From Sphingomonas suaedae (GTDB lineage Bacteria; Pseudomonadota; Alphaproteobacteria; Sphingomonadales; Sphingomonadaceae), in the NCBI RefSeq assembly GCF_007833215.1, contig NZ_CP042239.1, positions 124,001-188,000 of the forward strand: a DNA stretch of 64,000 bases. Reading direction: 5' to 3'. Both the position numbers and the translations under genes were made by a program. Positions within the stretch are counted from its first letter, which is position 1. Every line of letters starts with the position of its first letter. The notes under the pieces were generated by a model. It did not search any database, was not told where the DNA came from, and saw only the letters and a program-made list of their open reading frames with translations. This document shows, one piece after another, positions 10,135 through 17,204 of the stretch.

Positions 10135-10632
10135 GTGTCGACCCTTGCCGCCGCCGTCCTTCTCGCCGCCTGCTCCGGCAGCGGGCCGCAACCCGGGGCA
10201 TCCCCCACGCCCCCCAGCCTCGAAACCGCCGCGATCGAACGCGGCATTGTCCGCGACCCCGCCAACACCGACGTCACCGGCCTCTACGCCCGCGACACCG
10301 ACCGGGTCTGCGTCGTGCCCCAGGGCAATGCCTATCGTATCGGCGCGTTCGTCGATTATGGCGACGGATTGAGCTGCACCGGCCGCGGCACCGCCGCGCG
10401 CTCCGGCTCCAGCCTTGCGGTCGAGCTCAAGGGCAAGGGCGGCGCCACCTGCGCCTTCACCGCGAAGTTCGACGGCGATCGCATCACTTTCCCCGCCAAC
10501 GTCCCTGACGAATGCGCCAAACTCTGCGGCCCGCGTGCCAGCTTCGCCGCGCTCGAAGTCGAGCGGTTGAGCGAGTCAGCGGCGGAAGCAGAAGCGCTCC
10601 GCAGCGCTGAGGGAACGCGTTTGTGCGGTTGA
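10135..10632 (+). CDS. Small lipoprotein, hypothetical
   Basis: 165 residues from the GTG at 10135. The N-terminus STLAAAVLLAAC-SGSG is a short lipoprotein signal with lipobox LAAC, so the mature protein is probably membrane-anchored. The body has six further cysteines (VCVVPQG, LSCTGRG, ATCAFTAKF, DECAKLCGP, RLCG), which could form disulfides, and beta-rich stretches (GLYARDTDRVCVV, IGAFVDYGDG). I do not recognise the family. The reading frame is open upstream, but that part is repeat DNA; the Shine-Dalgarno-like GGGGGAGG is provided by the end of the family B repeat. An ATG at 10133 is out of frame. Confidence 0.75.
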   Translation: MSTLAAAVLLAACSGSGPQPGASPTPPSLETAAIERGIVRDPANTDVTGLYARDTDRVCVVPQGNAYRIGAFVDYGDGLSCTGRGTAARSGSSLAVELKGKGGATCAFTAKFDGDRITFPANVPDECAKLCGPRASFAALEVERLSESAAEAEALRSAEGTRLCG

Positions 10633-10635
10633 AGC

Positions 10636-10713
10636 GGCGCCAGCCCGCTCCTCCACCCGGCCACCCATAAAATACTGTCGCTGGGTGGCCGGGTGGGGGA
10701 GCGGGCTGGCGCC
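10636..10713. repeat. Long inverted repeat, 32-bp arms
   Basis: Arms 10636-10667 and 10682-10713 pair with one mismatch around a 14-bp AT-rich loop (TAAAATACTG). Located 4 bp after the lipoprotein stop. Without a T-tract it is an imperfect terminator candidate; it could also be another dispersed palindromic element. Confidence 0.8.
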
Positions 10714-10743
10714 GCCATCCGGCGTAAGCTGGATCAAACAAAG

Positions 10744-10761
10744 TTGACGTTAACGTCAACC
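10744..10761. promoter_or_regulatory. Perfect palindromic operator of the MerR-family gene
   Basis: GTTGACGTTAACGTCAAC, an 18-bp perfect palindrome 17 bp before the MerR-family ATG. It contains TTGACG as a possible -35 and overlaps the spacer to TAAATT (10768-10773), the usual MerR arrangement. Its form resembles sites described for LiuR-type regulators of branched-chain amino acid and fatty acid degradation. Confidence 0.7.
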
Positions 10762-10778
10762 TGTCCTAAATTCCCCCC

Positions 10779-11210
10779 ATGGCAACGAAACTGAAGGCCG
10801 TGGCCAGCTTCGCCCCGATCGAAGCCCGCCCGGACAAGGAGAGCTTCTCGATCTCGGACCTGTGCGCCGAGTTCGAGGTGACCGCGCGCGCATTGCGCTT
10901 CTACGAGGATGAAGGGCTGATCAGCCCCGAGCGCCGCGGGCTCCAGCGCATCTACTCGCACCGCGACCGCGCCCGCCTCGCCTGGATCCTGCGCGGCAAG
11001 CGCGTCGGCTTCAGCCTCGCCGAGATCCGCGAGATGATCGACCTCTACGACGTCGGCGACGAACGCCGCACCCAGCATCAGGTCACGCTCGACAAATGCC
11101 GCGCGCGCATCGAGCTGCTCCAGCGGCAAAAGGTCGATATCGACGCCGCCATTGCCGAACTCGACGATTTCATCGCGGTCCTCGAAGGCCGCGCCACGCC
11201 CATCAAGTGA
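10779..11210 (+). CDS. MerR-family transcriptional regulator of acyl-CoA catabolism (LiuR-like)
   Basis: 143 residues. MerR winged HTH at about 24-90 (ISDLCAEFEVTARALRFYEDEGLISPERRGLQRIYSHRDRARLAWILRGKRVGFSLAEIREMI), then a coiled-coil dimerisation helix (TLDKCRARIELLQRQKVDIDAAIAELDDFIAVLEG). No cysteine cluster for metal binding. It is directly upstream of an acyl-CoA dehydrogenase and has a perfect palindrome in its promoter, which supports autoregulation and control of fatty acid or branched-chain acyl-CoA oxidation. The specific effector is inferred from the LiuR group. Confidence 0.85.
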   Translation: MATKLKAVASFAPIEARPDKESFSISDLCAEFEVTARALRFYEDEGLISPERRGLQRIYSHRDRARLAWILRGKRVGFSLAEIREMIDLYDVGDERRTQHQVTLDKCRARIELLQRQKVDIDAAIAELDDFIAVLEGRATPIK

Positions 11211-11216
11211 ACCAAT

Positions 11217-11336
11217 AGCCCCTCCCCTTCAGGGGAGGGGTTGGGGTGGGGCAGTCAATGTCTCACCGAGACCGAGACCGAGACCGACATGCTTGGGGCG
11301 AGGCCCCACCAACCCCTCCCCTGAAGGGGAGGGGCT
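11217..11336. repeat. Palindromic intergenic element, family A, copy 2
   Basis: Arms 11217-11251 and about 11300-11336 are near identical to those of copy 1 (1217-1326); the spacer is different and contains a short ACCGAG tandem (about four units). It separates the MerR gene from the acyl-CoA dehydrogenase and leaves the start codon of the latter 16 bp beyond its right end. Confidence 0.85.
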
Positions 11337-11352
11337 CAAGAAGGAAGAGAAG

Positions 11353-13164
11353 ATGCCCCGCTACAACCCGCCCGTCCGCGACACCCGCTTCATCCTCGAT
11401 CGCGTGCTAAAGATCGACAACTACGCCGACCTTCCCGGCTTCGCCAACGCGACGCCCGACACCGTCACCGCGGTGCTGGAGGAGGGCGGCAGGTTCGTCG
11501 CCGAAGTCCTGTTCCCGATCAACCATAGCGGCGACCAGCAGGGCTGCACCCGCCACCCCGACGGCTCGGTGACCACCCCCGACGGCTTCAAGGAAGCCTA
11601 CCAGCAGTTCGTAGAATCCGGCTGGGGCACCCTCAGCGCGCCGGAGCAGTTCGGCGGCCAGGCCATGCCGCACGTCGTCTCCACCGCGTTCCAGGAGTAT
11701 ATGATCTCCGCCAACATGGCCTTCGCCATGTACCCCGGCCTGACCCACGGCGCGATCGAAGCCCTCCTCGCCAAGGGGTCGCCCGAGCAGCAGGAGAAAT
11801 ACGTCCCCAAGATGGTCAGCGGCGAATGGGGCGGCACGATGAACCTGACCGAACCGCATTGCGGCACCGATCTCGGCCTCATCAAGACCCGCGCCACCCC
11901 CAATGCCGACGGCAGCTGGTCGATCACGGGGACCAAGATCTTCATCTCCTCCGGCGAGCACGACCTCACCAGCAACATCATCCACCTCGTCCTCGCCAAG
12001 ACCCCCGGCGCGCCGGAGAGCAGCAAGGGCATCAGCCTGTTCGTCGTCCCCAAATTCATGGTCAACGACGACGGCACCCTGGGGACACGCAACGCCGTCA
12101 CCTGCGGTTCGATCGAGCACAAGATGGGCATCCACGCCAACTCGACCTGCGTCATGAACTATGACGGCGCGACCGGCTGGCTGGTGGGCGAGGAGATGAA
12201 GGGCCTCGCCGCCATGTTCATCATGATGAACGCCGCCCGCCTCGGCGTCGGGCTTCAGGGCCTCGGCATCGGCGAGGTCGCGTACCAGAACGCCGTCCAG
12301 TACGCCCACGACCGGCGTCAGGGCCGCGCGCTCACCGGCGCTGCCGAGCCGGAGGAAAAGGCCGACACCCTCTTCGTCCACCCCGATGTCCGCCGCATGC
12401 TGATGGAGGCCAAGGCGATGACCGAAGGGCTGCGCGCCCTGTGCCTGTGGGGCGGCCTCCAGGTCGACCTGTCGCACAAGGCGGCGAGCGAGGAGGAGCG
12501 TCAGCTCGCCGACGACCTGATCGGCCTGCTCACCCCCGTGATCAAGGGCGTCGGCACCGACGCCGGCTACCGCATCGCGACCGACAGCCAACAGGTATAT
12601 GGCGGCCATGGCTACATCGCCGAATGGGGCATGGAGCAGTACGTCCGCGATGCCCGCATCGCGATGATCTATGAAGGCACCAACGGCGTGCAGGCGATGG
12701 ATCTGGTCGGCCGCAAGCTCGCCCAGAATGGCGGCCGCGCGGTCCAGACCCTGTTCCGCATCGTCACCGAAGAGGTCGCCGCCGCCAAGGCCGAGCCCGA
12801 ACTGACCCACCTCGCCGAAGCGCTCGAAAAGGCCAATGGCCAGCTTCAGGCCGCGACCATGTGGTTCATGGCCAACGGCATGAAGGACCCCAATCAGGTC
12901 GGCGCCGGCGCGTACAGCTATATGGAGCTGATGGGCACCGTCGCGATCGGCCTGATGTGGCTCCGCATGGCCGACGCCGCGGTCGCGGCACTGGCCGAAG
13001 GCGATGATGAAGCCGAAGGGGGGCGGGCGTTCTACGAAGCCAAGCTGGTCACCGCCCGCTTCTACGCCGACCGCATCATGCCCAACGCCGGCGCGCTCCG
13101 CCGCAAGATCGAAAGCGGCGCGGAGACGATCATGGCGCTGCCGGTGGAGGCGTTTGGGGTTTGA
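11353..13164 (+). CDS. Acyl-CoA dehydrogenase, long (DmdC/FadE-like) subfamily
   Basis: FAD enzyme of acyl-CoA beta-oxidation. 603 residues from the ATG at 11353, preceded by AAGGAAGAG; the frame stays open upstream only through repeat DNA. N-terminal helical part, middle beta domain with MNLTEPHCGTDLGLIKTRA and GTKIFISSGEHDL, C-terminal domain with QVYGGHGYIAEWGMEQYVRDARI followed by MIYEGTNGVQ, which carries the catalytic glutamate. The extra C-terminal region from about 470 places it in the roughly 600-residue group that includes 3-methylmercaptopropionyl-CoA dehydrogenase; actual chain specificity cannot be read. Probably controlled by the MerR protein encoded just upstream. Confidence 0.93.
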   Translation: MPRYNPPVRDTRFILDRVLKIDNYADLPGFANATPDTVTAVLEEGGRFVAEVLFPINHSGDQQGCTRHPDGSVTTPDGFKEAYQQFVESGWGTLSAPEQFGGQAMPHVVSTAFQEYMISANMAFAMYPGLTHGAIEALLAKGSPEQQEKYVPKMVSGEWGGTMNLTEPHCGTDLGLIKTRATPNADGSWSITGTKIFISSGEHDLTSNIIHLVLAKTPGAPESSKGISLFVVPKFMVNDDGTLGTRNAVTCGSIEHKMGIHANSTCVMNYDGATGWLVGEEMKGLAAMFIMMNAARLGVGLQGLGIGEVAYQNAVQYAHDRRQGRALTGAAEPEEKADTLFVHPDVRRMLMEAKAMTEGLRALCLWGGLQVDLSHKAASEEERQLADDLIGLLTPVIKGVGTDAGYRIATDSQQVYGGHGYIAEWGMEQYVRDARIAMIYEGTNGVQAMDLVGRKLAQNGGRAVQTLFRIVTEEVAAAKAEPELTHLAEALEKANGQLQAATMWFMANGMKDPNQVGAGAYSYMELMGTVAIGLMWLRMADAAVAALAEGDDEAEGGRAFYEAKLVTARFYADRIMPNAGALRRKIESGAETIMALPVEAFGV

Positions 13165-13169
13165 GGGGA

Positions 13170-13195
13170 GGGGCGGGCGCTTCGGCGCCCGCCCC
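13170..13195. terminator. Bidirectional hairpin terminator between convergent genes
   Basis: 11-bp perfect arms GGGGCGGGCGC / GCGCCCGCCCC around a TTCG tetraloop, 5 bp after the acyl-CoA dehydrogenase stop and 16 bp from the stop of the convergent methylase gene. No T-tract. Confidence 0.65.
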
Positions 13196-13211
13196 GCCCT
13201 TGACCGCCTGA

Positions 13212-13865
13212 TTATTCCGCTGCTTCAGGCCATTCAGTTGCGGCATCGCGCCTCGAATTGTGCGCGTAGGTTTCCCAGCCAATCTCATAATCGTCGGCCT
13301 GATTGCCCCATGCGGTCCAACCGGGCCGTGCGCCCCGAGCAAACAGTTCCAATCGTTCGCCCGGCGAGCAGGCCTCAACGATATCGTAAAATTCGTCCGG
13401 CTTGCGGCTGTGCTCGCGTTTGCGCGTCCCAAGCAAGTTAACCTGCCGCCGTCCCGGTGCCAGCGTTCGCGCATTCTTTCCGCGAATGCCAAACAGGCAG
13501 AGTTCGGTTACGTTTCGAAAGTAAAAGCCGACGCCGCGTCCGTCTGATCCGCCATCCTTTCGGATTTTATGCCAGACGAGGTTCGACTTATACTCGAAGC
13601 CCCATGCCTTCATCACCGCCAAGCCATCGGGCAGCAGCGCGTTCGGTACCCAAAGGTACAAATGGGCCGTGTCCGCAGCAGCGCCCTCAACCGGAAGGTC
13701 GCAAATCTCTTGTAGACTCATCGTGCCATATCGCGACAGGCGATGATGCTCAGGCGCCATCTTGCCGGTACGGTTGGTAAACCGCCACGGCGGATCAGCC
13801 AAGATTGTCGCGAATTTCCGTCCTCGGATTGCTTTCGCAAAATCCTGTGCGGCGTCGATGCTCAT
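13212..13865 (-). CDS. MT-A70 family DNA adenine-N6 methyltransferase (type II R-M)
   Basis: 217 residues from ATG 13865, which overlaps the stop of the endonuclease gene (ATGA). The catalytic motif ILA-D24-P-P-W27-RF and the following MSLQEICDLPV, HLYLWVPNALLPDGLAVMKAWGFEYKSNLVWHK and FRNVTELCLFGIRG are typical of MT-A70 methylases, which transfer a methyl group from SAM to adenine N6. It is translationally coupled to a BglII/BstYI-like endonuclease gene, so it very probably protects host DNA from that enzyme. Confidence 0.92.
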   Translation of the reverse strand: MSIDAAQDFAKAIRGRKFATILADPPWRFTNRTGKMAPEHHRLSRYGTMSLQEICDLPVEGAAADTAHLYLWVPNALLPDGLAVMKAWGFEYKSNLVWHKIRKDGGSDGRGVGFYFRNVTELCLFGIRGKNARTLAPGRRQVNLLGTRKREHSRKPDEFYDIVEACSPGERLELFARGARPGWTAWGNQADDYEIGWETYAHNSRRDAATEWPEAAE

Positions 13866-14602
13866 ACCGCCTCCTCGATACATTCAGGTTTGATGCCGAT
13901 CGCTAACACGGGGCAGCTCCCGTTGCGCCCAGCGTTTAATCGATAGAGCAGCTTGCCCATCCACGTGGTCGATGCGCCATACTTGGTCATCAAACCCATT
14001 TCCTTGAACACGGAGTTCAACGCGGCGCTGCGTGTCAACAGCACGCCGACATCGATCACGCCACACTGGCTGAACGCGCTCATCGCATAGAGATCGCGAT
14101 CGAACGTCTGGTCCTTGCTATTCCATTCAAGGTCGAACGCGACGCGCCCCTTCACATAATCGACCTTATGCCCGTCCAGAAAACGCGCCTTGGTCAACTC
14201 CCGGCTCATTTTGACGCTGACTGTCTTGCCCTTCGGATTCAAACCGGACTCGCGCCACAAGAGCTTCACCAGCAAGTCGGCCTGGATGGTGGTTTCGTGC
14301 CACCCATTCGGTCTGAGCAACGCGGAAACTGCCTTGGGAATCTGCGATTCATTGCCGCCTGCGGTGGCGATGATGTCACGGGTGAGCTTGAATGCGCGCA
14401 ACGCATCCATCAACTCGTTGAACTCAACCGGATGCGCTTCGGACAGGATCAATGCCGCGTTGCGATACGAGTATACCTCATATTTTTGGAGAATATCGGC
14501 TGGAATATAGCGCGCCACAAATTCAGATGGGTCGCCGATATCGCCCGGTCCTGCGGCGATGTCCGGTTCCGCTTCGGGCGCGTCAGGGGCTTCCTCACTC
14601 AT
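13862..14602 (-). CDS. BglII/BstYI-like type II restriction endonuclease
   Basis: 246 residues from ATG 14602 (AAGAGCAAT before it); the frame stays open further upstream without a credible start. The core (VSVKMSRELTKARFLDGHKVDYVKGRVAFDLEWNSKDQTFDRDLYAMSAF) matches the catalytic region of the BglII/BstYI family, where acidic residues around D..ExN/Q form the metal site; here VD, DLEWN and KDQTFDRDL are visible. C-terminal SVFKEMGLMTKYGASTTWMGKLLYRLNAGRNGSCPVLAIGIKPECI also fits. Members cut RGATCY or AGATCT; the exact site here is unknown. The region is less GC-rich than its surroundings, suggesting acquisition. Confidence 0.85.
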   Translation of the reverse strand: MSEEAPDAPEAEPDIAAGPGDIGDPSEFVARYIPADILQKYEVYSYRNAALILSEAHPVEFNELMDALRAFKLTRDIIATAGGNESQIPKAVSALLRPNGWHETTIQADLLVKLLWRESGLNPKGKTVSVKMSRELTKARFLDGHKVDYVKGRVAFDLEWNSKDQTFDRDLYAMSAFSQCGVIDVGVLLTRSAALNSVFKEMGLMTKYGASTTWMGKLLYRLNAGRNGSCPVLAIGIKPECIEEAV

Positions 14603-14842
14603 ATTGCTCTTGTGTCCACCGGACAAAAATCGGTCAAATCCAATCTGCCTATCCATCCACAGCGTTGGCGTGTGTGGTTGGCGTGTGTGCGAGATTTTCC
14701 TCATATCACGTGGATAGCGAGCCGATAAGAACAAAAATGGAACTCCTGGAGTGTGTGGAGATCGGGTCGGGCATCTCCGCCCTTTCCCCCGACCTCGACT
14801 ATCTATCGACACGCATAAAGACGGAAACTCTGGGCGATCACG

Positions 14843-15061
14843 ATGTCGACTCCCTCCGCGATTGACAGCGACGACTATGGCCGCACCATCGACATGGCCG
14901 CCTTCGGCCACGCCCTCACGCGCCGCCGCGCGGAGATCGAGGCGGAGACCGGGGAGCCTTTCACCGTCCCCCGCAACGAGGGCACCCGTCGCACCGCGTC
15001 AAAGCGCGCCCTGCTCGCGGAAATCGACCAGCTCGCCGCTGCCAAGGGCATCCGCTGGTAA
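14843..15061 (+). CDS. Small conserved hypothetical protein
   Basis: 72 residues, soluble, charged (YGRTIDMAAFGHALTRRRAEIEAETGEPFTVPRNEGTRRTASKRALLAEIDQLAAAKGIRW). The steady GC-rich third positions and the length support a real gene, although the ribosome site (CTGGGCG) is weak. No known domain; no function proposed. The 240 bp upstream (14603-14842), between it and the divergent endonuclease gene, hold no other gene that I can see. Confidence 0.6.
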   Translation: MSTPSAIDSDDYGRTIDMAAFGHALTRRRAEIEAETGEPFTVPRNEGTRRTASKRALLAEIDQLAAAKGIRW

Positions 15062-15068
15062 GAAGAGT

Positions 15069-15310
15069 TTGGTTCACGCGAAGGCGCTAAGACGCGAAGA
15101 AGGTTTTGTTCGCGCAGAGGCGCAGAGGGCGCAGAGATGGCGAACCTCTTGGCGGCGTCAGCCGCCCTTCATTACATCGCGTCTCGACGAACGCGCTCGC
15201 CATAAAGGCCGCTGGCGCGGCACGGCGCCCCTTCTCTCTGCGCCTCTGCGATCTCTGCGCGAACCAAAAAAACCTTCTTCTTCGCGTCTTAGCGCCTTCG
15301 CGTGAACCAA
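15069..15310. repeat. Inverted-repeat element, family C
   Basis: Two arms of about 70-76 bp in inverted orientation (15069-15136 and 15235-15310). They carry tandem-like blocks GGTTCACGCGAAGGCGC, AAGACGCGAAGAAGG and CGCGCAGAGGCGCAGAG, around a unique centre of about 100 bp. It fills most of the gap between the two flanking genes. No transposase inside, so it would be a non-autonomous dispersed element. Confidence 0.85.
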
Positions 15311-15416
15311 CTTCCTTCTTACCCCACGACAAGAACAAAAATAGAACTTTCCTACAGCCCCCGTTCCGGCATACCTGTCCGGTCCTCTGCATCACATCAG
15401 CAAAGGACCGGCCGAC

Positions 15417-16568
15417 ATGAACGCTTTCACCACGCCAGAACCGGCGCCCTACAACCCCGCGACCTTCAACCACGCCGCCTTCCACGACCTCGAACCCGGC
15501 GTGCCCGATGCCCAGCGTTACGACGGCTGGACCCCTGAAAAGCAGAAGCGCTTCCTCACCGCCCTGTCGCGCGGCCATAATGTCACGCAGGCGTGCGCCA
15601 TCGTCGGCATGTCGCGCTCGACCGCCTATGCCCTGCGCGACAGCGCGCGCGGCGCGGCGTTCGCGCTGGGGTGGAAGGCGGCTCAGCTGCGCAGCCGCGA
15701 TTGCCTCGCCGACGAACTGATGGACCGCGCCTTCAACGGCGTGCGTGAATCCGTCACCGGTGACGATGGCCGCATCACCACGCGGCATCGCCACGACAAT
15801 CAGCTGGCGTGGAAGATGCTGAACCGGCTCGACAAGCGCGCCGACGCCGCCTGCACCGATGCCGACGCCGCCGCCGTCCGGCTCGCCGCGGCGGACTTCG
15901 AACAATTTCTCGATCTGGTCGAACACTCGGCGGCACCGGGCCGCGCCGGCCTGTTCCTCGCCGCGCGCTTCGGGGCGGCGGGCGTGGCGAGTGAGGACGA
16001 TCTCGCCCCGATCCGCACGCTCGCCCGCGCCGATCGCTGGCTGCGCACCCATGTCGACGACAGCGCCGCCGTGCCCGCCACCGATCTCGACCCCGCCGAC
16101 CGCGCAAGCTGGACCGACGAACAATGGCGCCGCGCCGAAGCCATCGGCCTCGTCGCCCTCGCATCCGAAACCCCGCCGGAGGAGGAGCCTGACAGCCCGT
16201 CGGAAACCCGCGATTCTTGTCAGGATCGTCCGGACAGCGACGCCGAGATCGCGATCTGGTGGGACGGCGAGGACGAAGCATGGCGCACCAGCTTCCCGCC
16301 ACCCGACGATTTCGAAGGGTATGAAAGCGGCGAACCCGGCACCGAAGACTATAAGCGCGAGCTGACCGAAGAAGAGGAAGCCGCCCTCGAAGCCGAAGAA
16401 GCCGCGCAGCGCGCCCCGCGCCTCGCCGCCGCCAACGCCGCCCGCGACGCCTGGCTCGCTCAACACCGCACCGCGGCGGGGGAGGGGGCACGATCCAATT
16501 CCTCCCCTGAGCCTGCTCAGGGGAGGGGGACCGCCGCCGCAGGCGGTGGTGGAGGGGCTGCCCCGTAG
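15417..16568 (+). CDS. HTH-containing hypothetical protein with acidic C-terminus
   Basis: 383 residues, start ATG 15417 after AAAGGACC. Residues about 40-75 (TPEKQKRFLTALSRGHNVTQACAIVGMSRSTAYALRDSARGAAFALGWKAA) form a homeodomain-like helix-turn-helix of the kind found in small-terminase or phage-like DNA-binding proteins. The middle is helical, and residues about 250-350 are strongly acidic (EEEPDSPSE, EEEEAALEAEEAAQ). The last 23 residues (RSNSSPEPAQGRG..., then poly-Gly) are encoded by a family B repeat, so the original C-terminus was probably different. Function unknown. Confidence 0.75.
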   Translation: MNAFTTPEPAPYNPATFNHAAFHDLEPGVPDAQRYDGWTPEKQKRFLTALSRGHNVTQACAIVGMSRSTAYALRDSARGAAFALGWKAAQLRSRDCLADELMDRAFNGVRESVTGDDGRITTRHRHDNQLAWKMLNRLDKRADAACTDADAAAVRLAAADFEQFLDLVEHSAAPGRAGLFLAARFGAAGVASEDDLAPIRTLARADRWLRTHVDDSAAVPATDLDPADRASWTDEQWRRAEAIGLVALASETPPEEEPDSPSETRDSCQDRPDSDAEIAIWWDGEDEAWRTSFPPPDDFEGYESGEPGTEDYKRELTEEEEAALEAEEAAQRAPRLAAANAARDAWLAQHRTAAGEGARSNSSPEPAQGRGTAAAGGGGGAAP

Positions 16569-16669
16569 AGGGCAGAATTTTGTCGAGCTGTTCACGGCCG
16601 TCTACGCGGCCGCCCCTCCACCACCGCTGCGCGGCGGTCCCCCTCCCCGAGACAAGCTCGGGGAGGAAT
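16497..16669. repeat. Palindromic intergenic element, family B, copy 2
   Basis: Inverted repeat beginning AATTCCTCCCCTGAG and ending CTCGGGGAGGAAT, with inner arms GACCGCCGCCGCAGGCGGTGG and complements and the centre GGGCAGAATTTTG, matching copy 1 at 9982-10134 in ends and centre. It overlaps the 3' end of the preceding gene and supplies its stop codon. Confidence 0.85.
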
Positions 16670-16718
16670 AGTCGCGCCACCCCCTTGAGCCTTTCGTCCC
16701 ACCCGCCATAACGGAGGA

Positions 16719-17204
16719 ATGCTGCTCCCCGAAATCCCGCTCAACCCGCTCGAACGCGGTCACCTCAATGCGATGCGCCTTACCGGGGGGATCTTCTGGA
16801 CCGTCGCGGCGCTGGTTTCGATCGGTCCGTCCTTCGCGATTTCGACCGGCGTGGACTGGTTCCCCCTCTGGGCGCCGCCGGTCGTCATCGCGTTGCTGGG
16901 GCTGTGGACCGTCATCGTCGCCGTGCCGCGCCGCTGGGCGCGCTGGGGCTGGGCCTGGACGGGGCGGGAACTGCACGTCGCATCGGGCTGGCTGGTCCGC
17001 CGCCACACCATCGTCCCCGCCGCGCGCGTCCAGCATATCGACGTGACGCAGGGGCCGGTCGAGCGGATCTTCGGCATCGCCAGCCTCGTGCTGCACACCG
17101 CCGGAACCGCGAACAGCGAAGTCGATCTGCCCGGCATCACAAAGGCGACTGCCGAGGAAATCCGCGACGCGATCCGCGAACAGCTCACGGTCGACCCATG
17201 GTGA
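16719..17204 (+). CDS. Bacterial PH-domain membrane protein (YdbS-like)
   Basis: 161 residues: two hydrophobic segments (about 21-42 and 48-68), then a bacterial PH (bPH2, DUF304) domain (WTGRELHVASGWLVRRHTIVPAARVQHIDVTQGPVERIFGIASLVLHTAG). In Bacillus, YdbS and YdbT act together and influence resistance to a class II lantibiotic-like bacteriocin; the biochemical role is unclear. GGAGGAAT precedes the start. Overlaps the YdbT-like gene by 7 bp, so the two are coupled. Confidence 0.88.
   Translation: MLLPEIPLNPLERGHLNAMRLTGGIFWTVAALVSIGPSFAISTGVDWFPLWAPPVVIALLGLWTVIVAVPRRWARWGWAWTGRELHVASGWLVRRHTIVPAARVQHIDVTQGPVERIFGIASLVLHTAGTANSEVDLPGITKATAEEIRDAIREQLTVDPW

Noticed and set aside
11407-12810. 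A 467-codon minus-strand frame opposite the acyl-CoA dehydrogenase
   Set aside because: Antisense shadow with atypical composition; the plus-strand enzyme is complete and unambiguous.
14603-14911. N-terminal extension of the BglII-like endonuclease
   Set aside because: The open frame continues, but the extra 103 residues are Arg/His-rich and unlike the family, and ATG 14602 gives the normal length.
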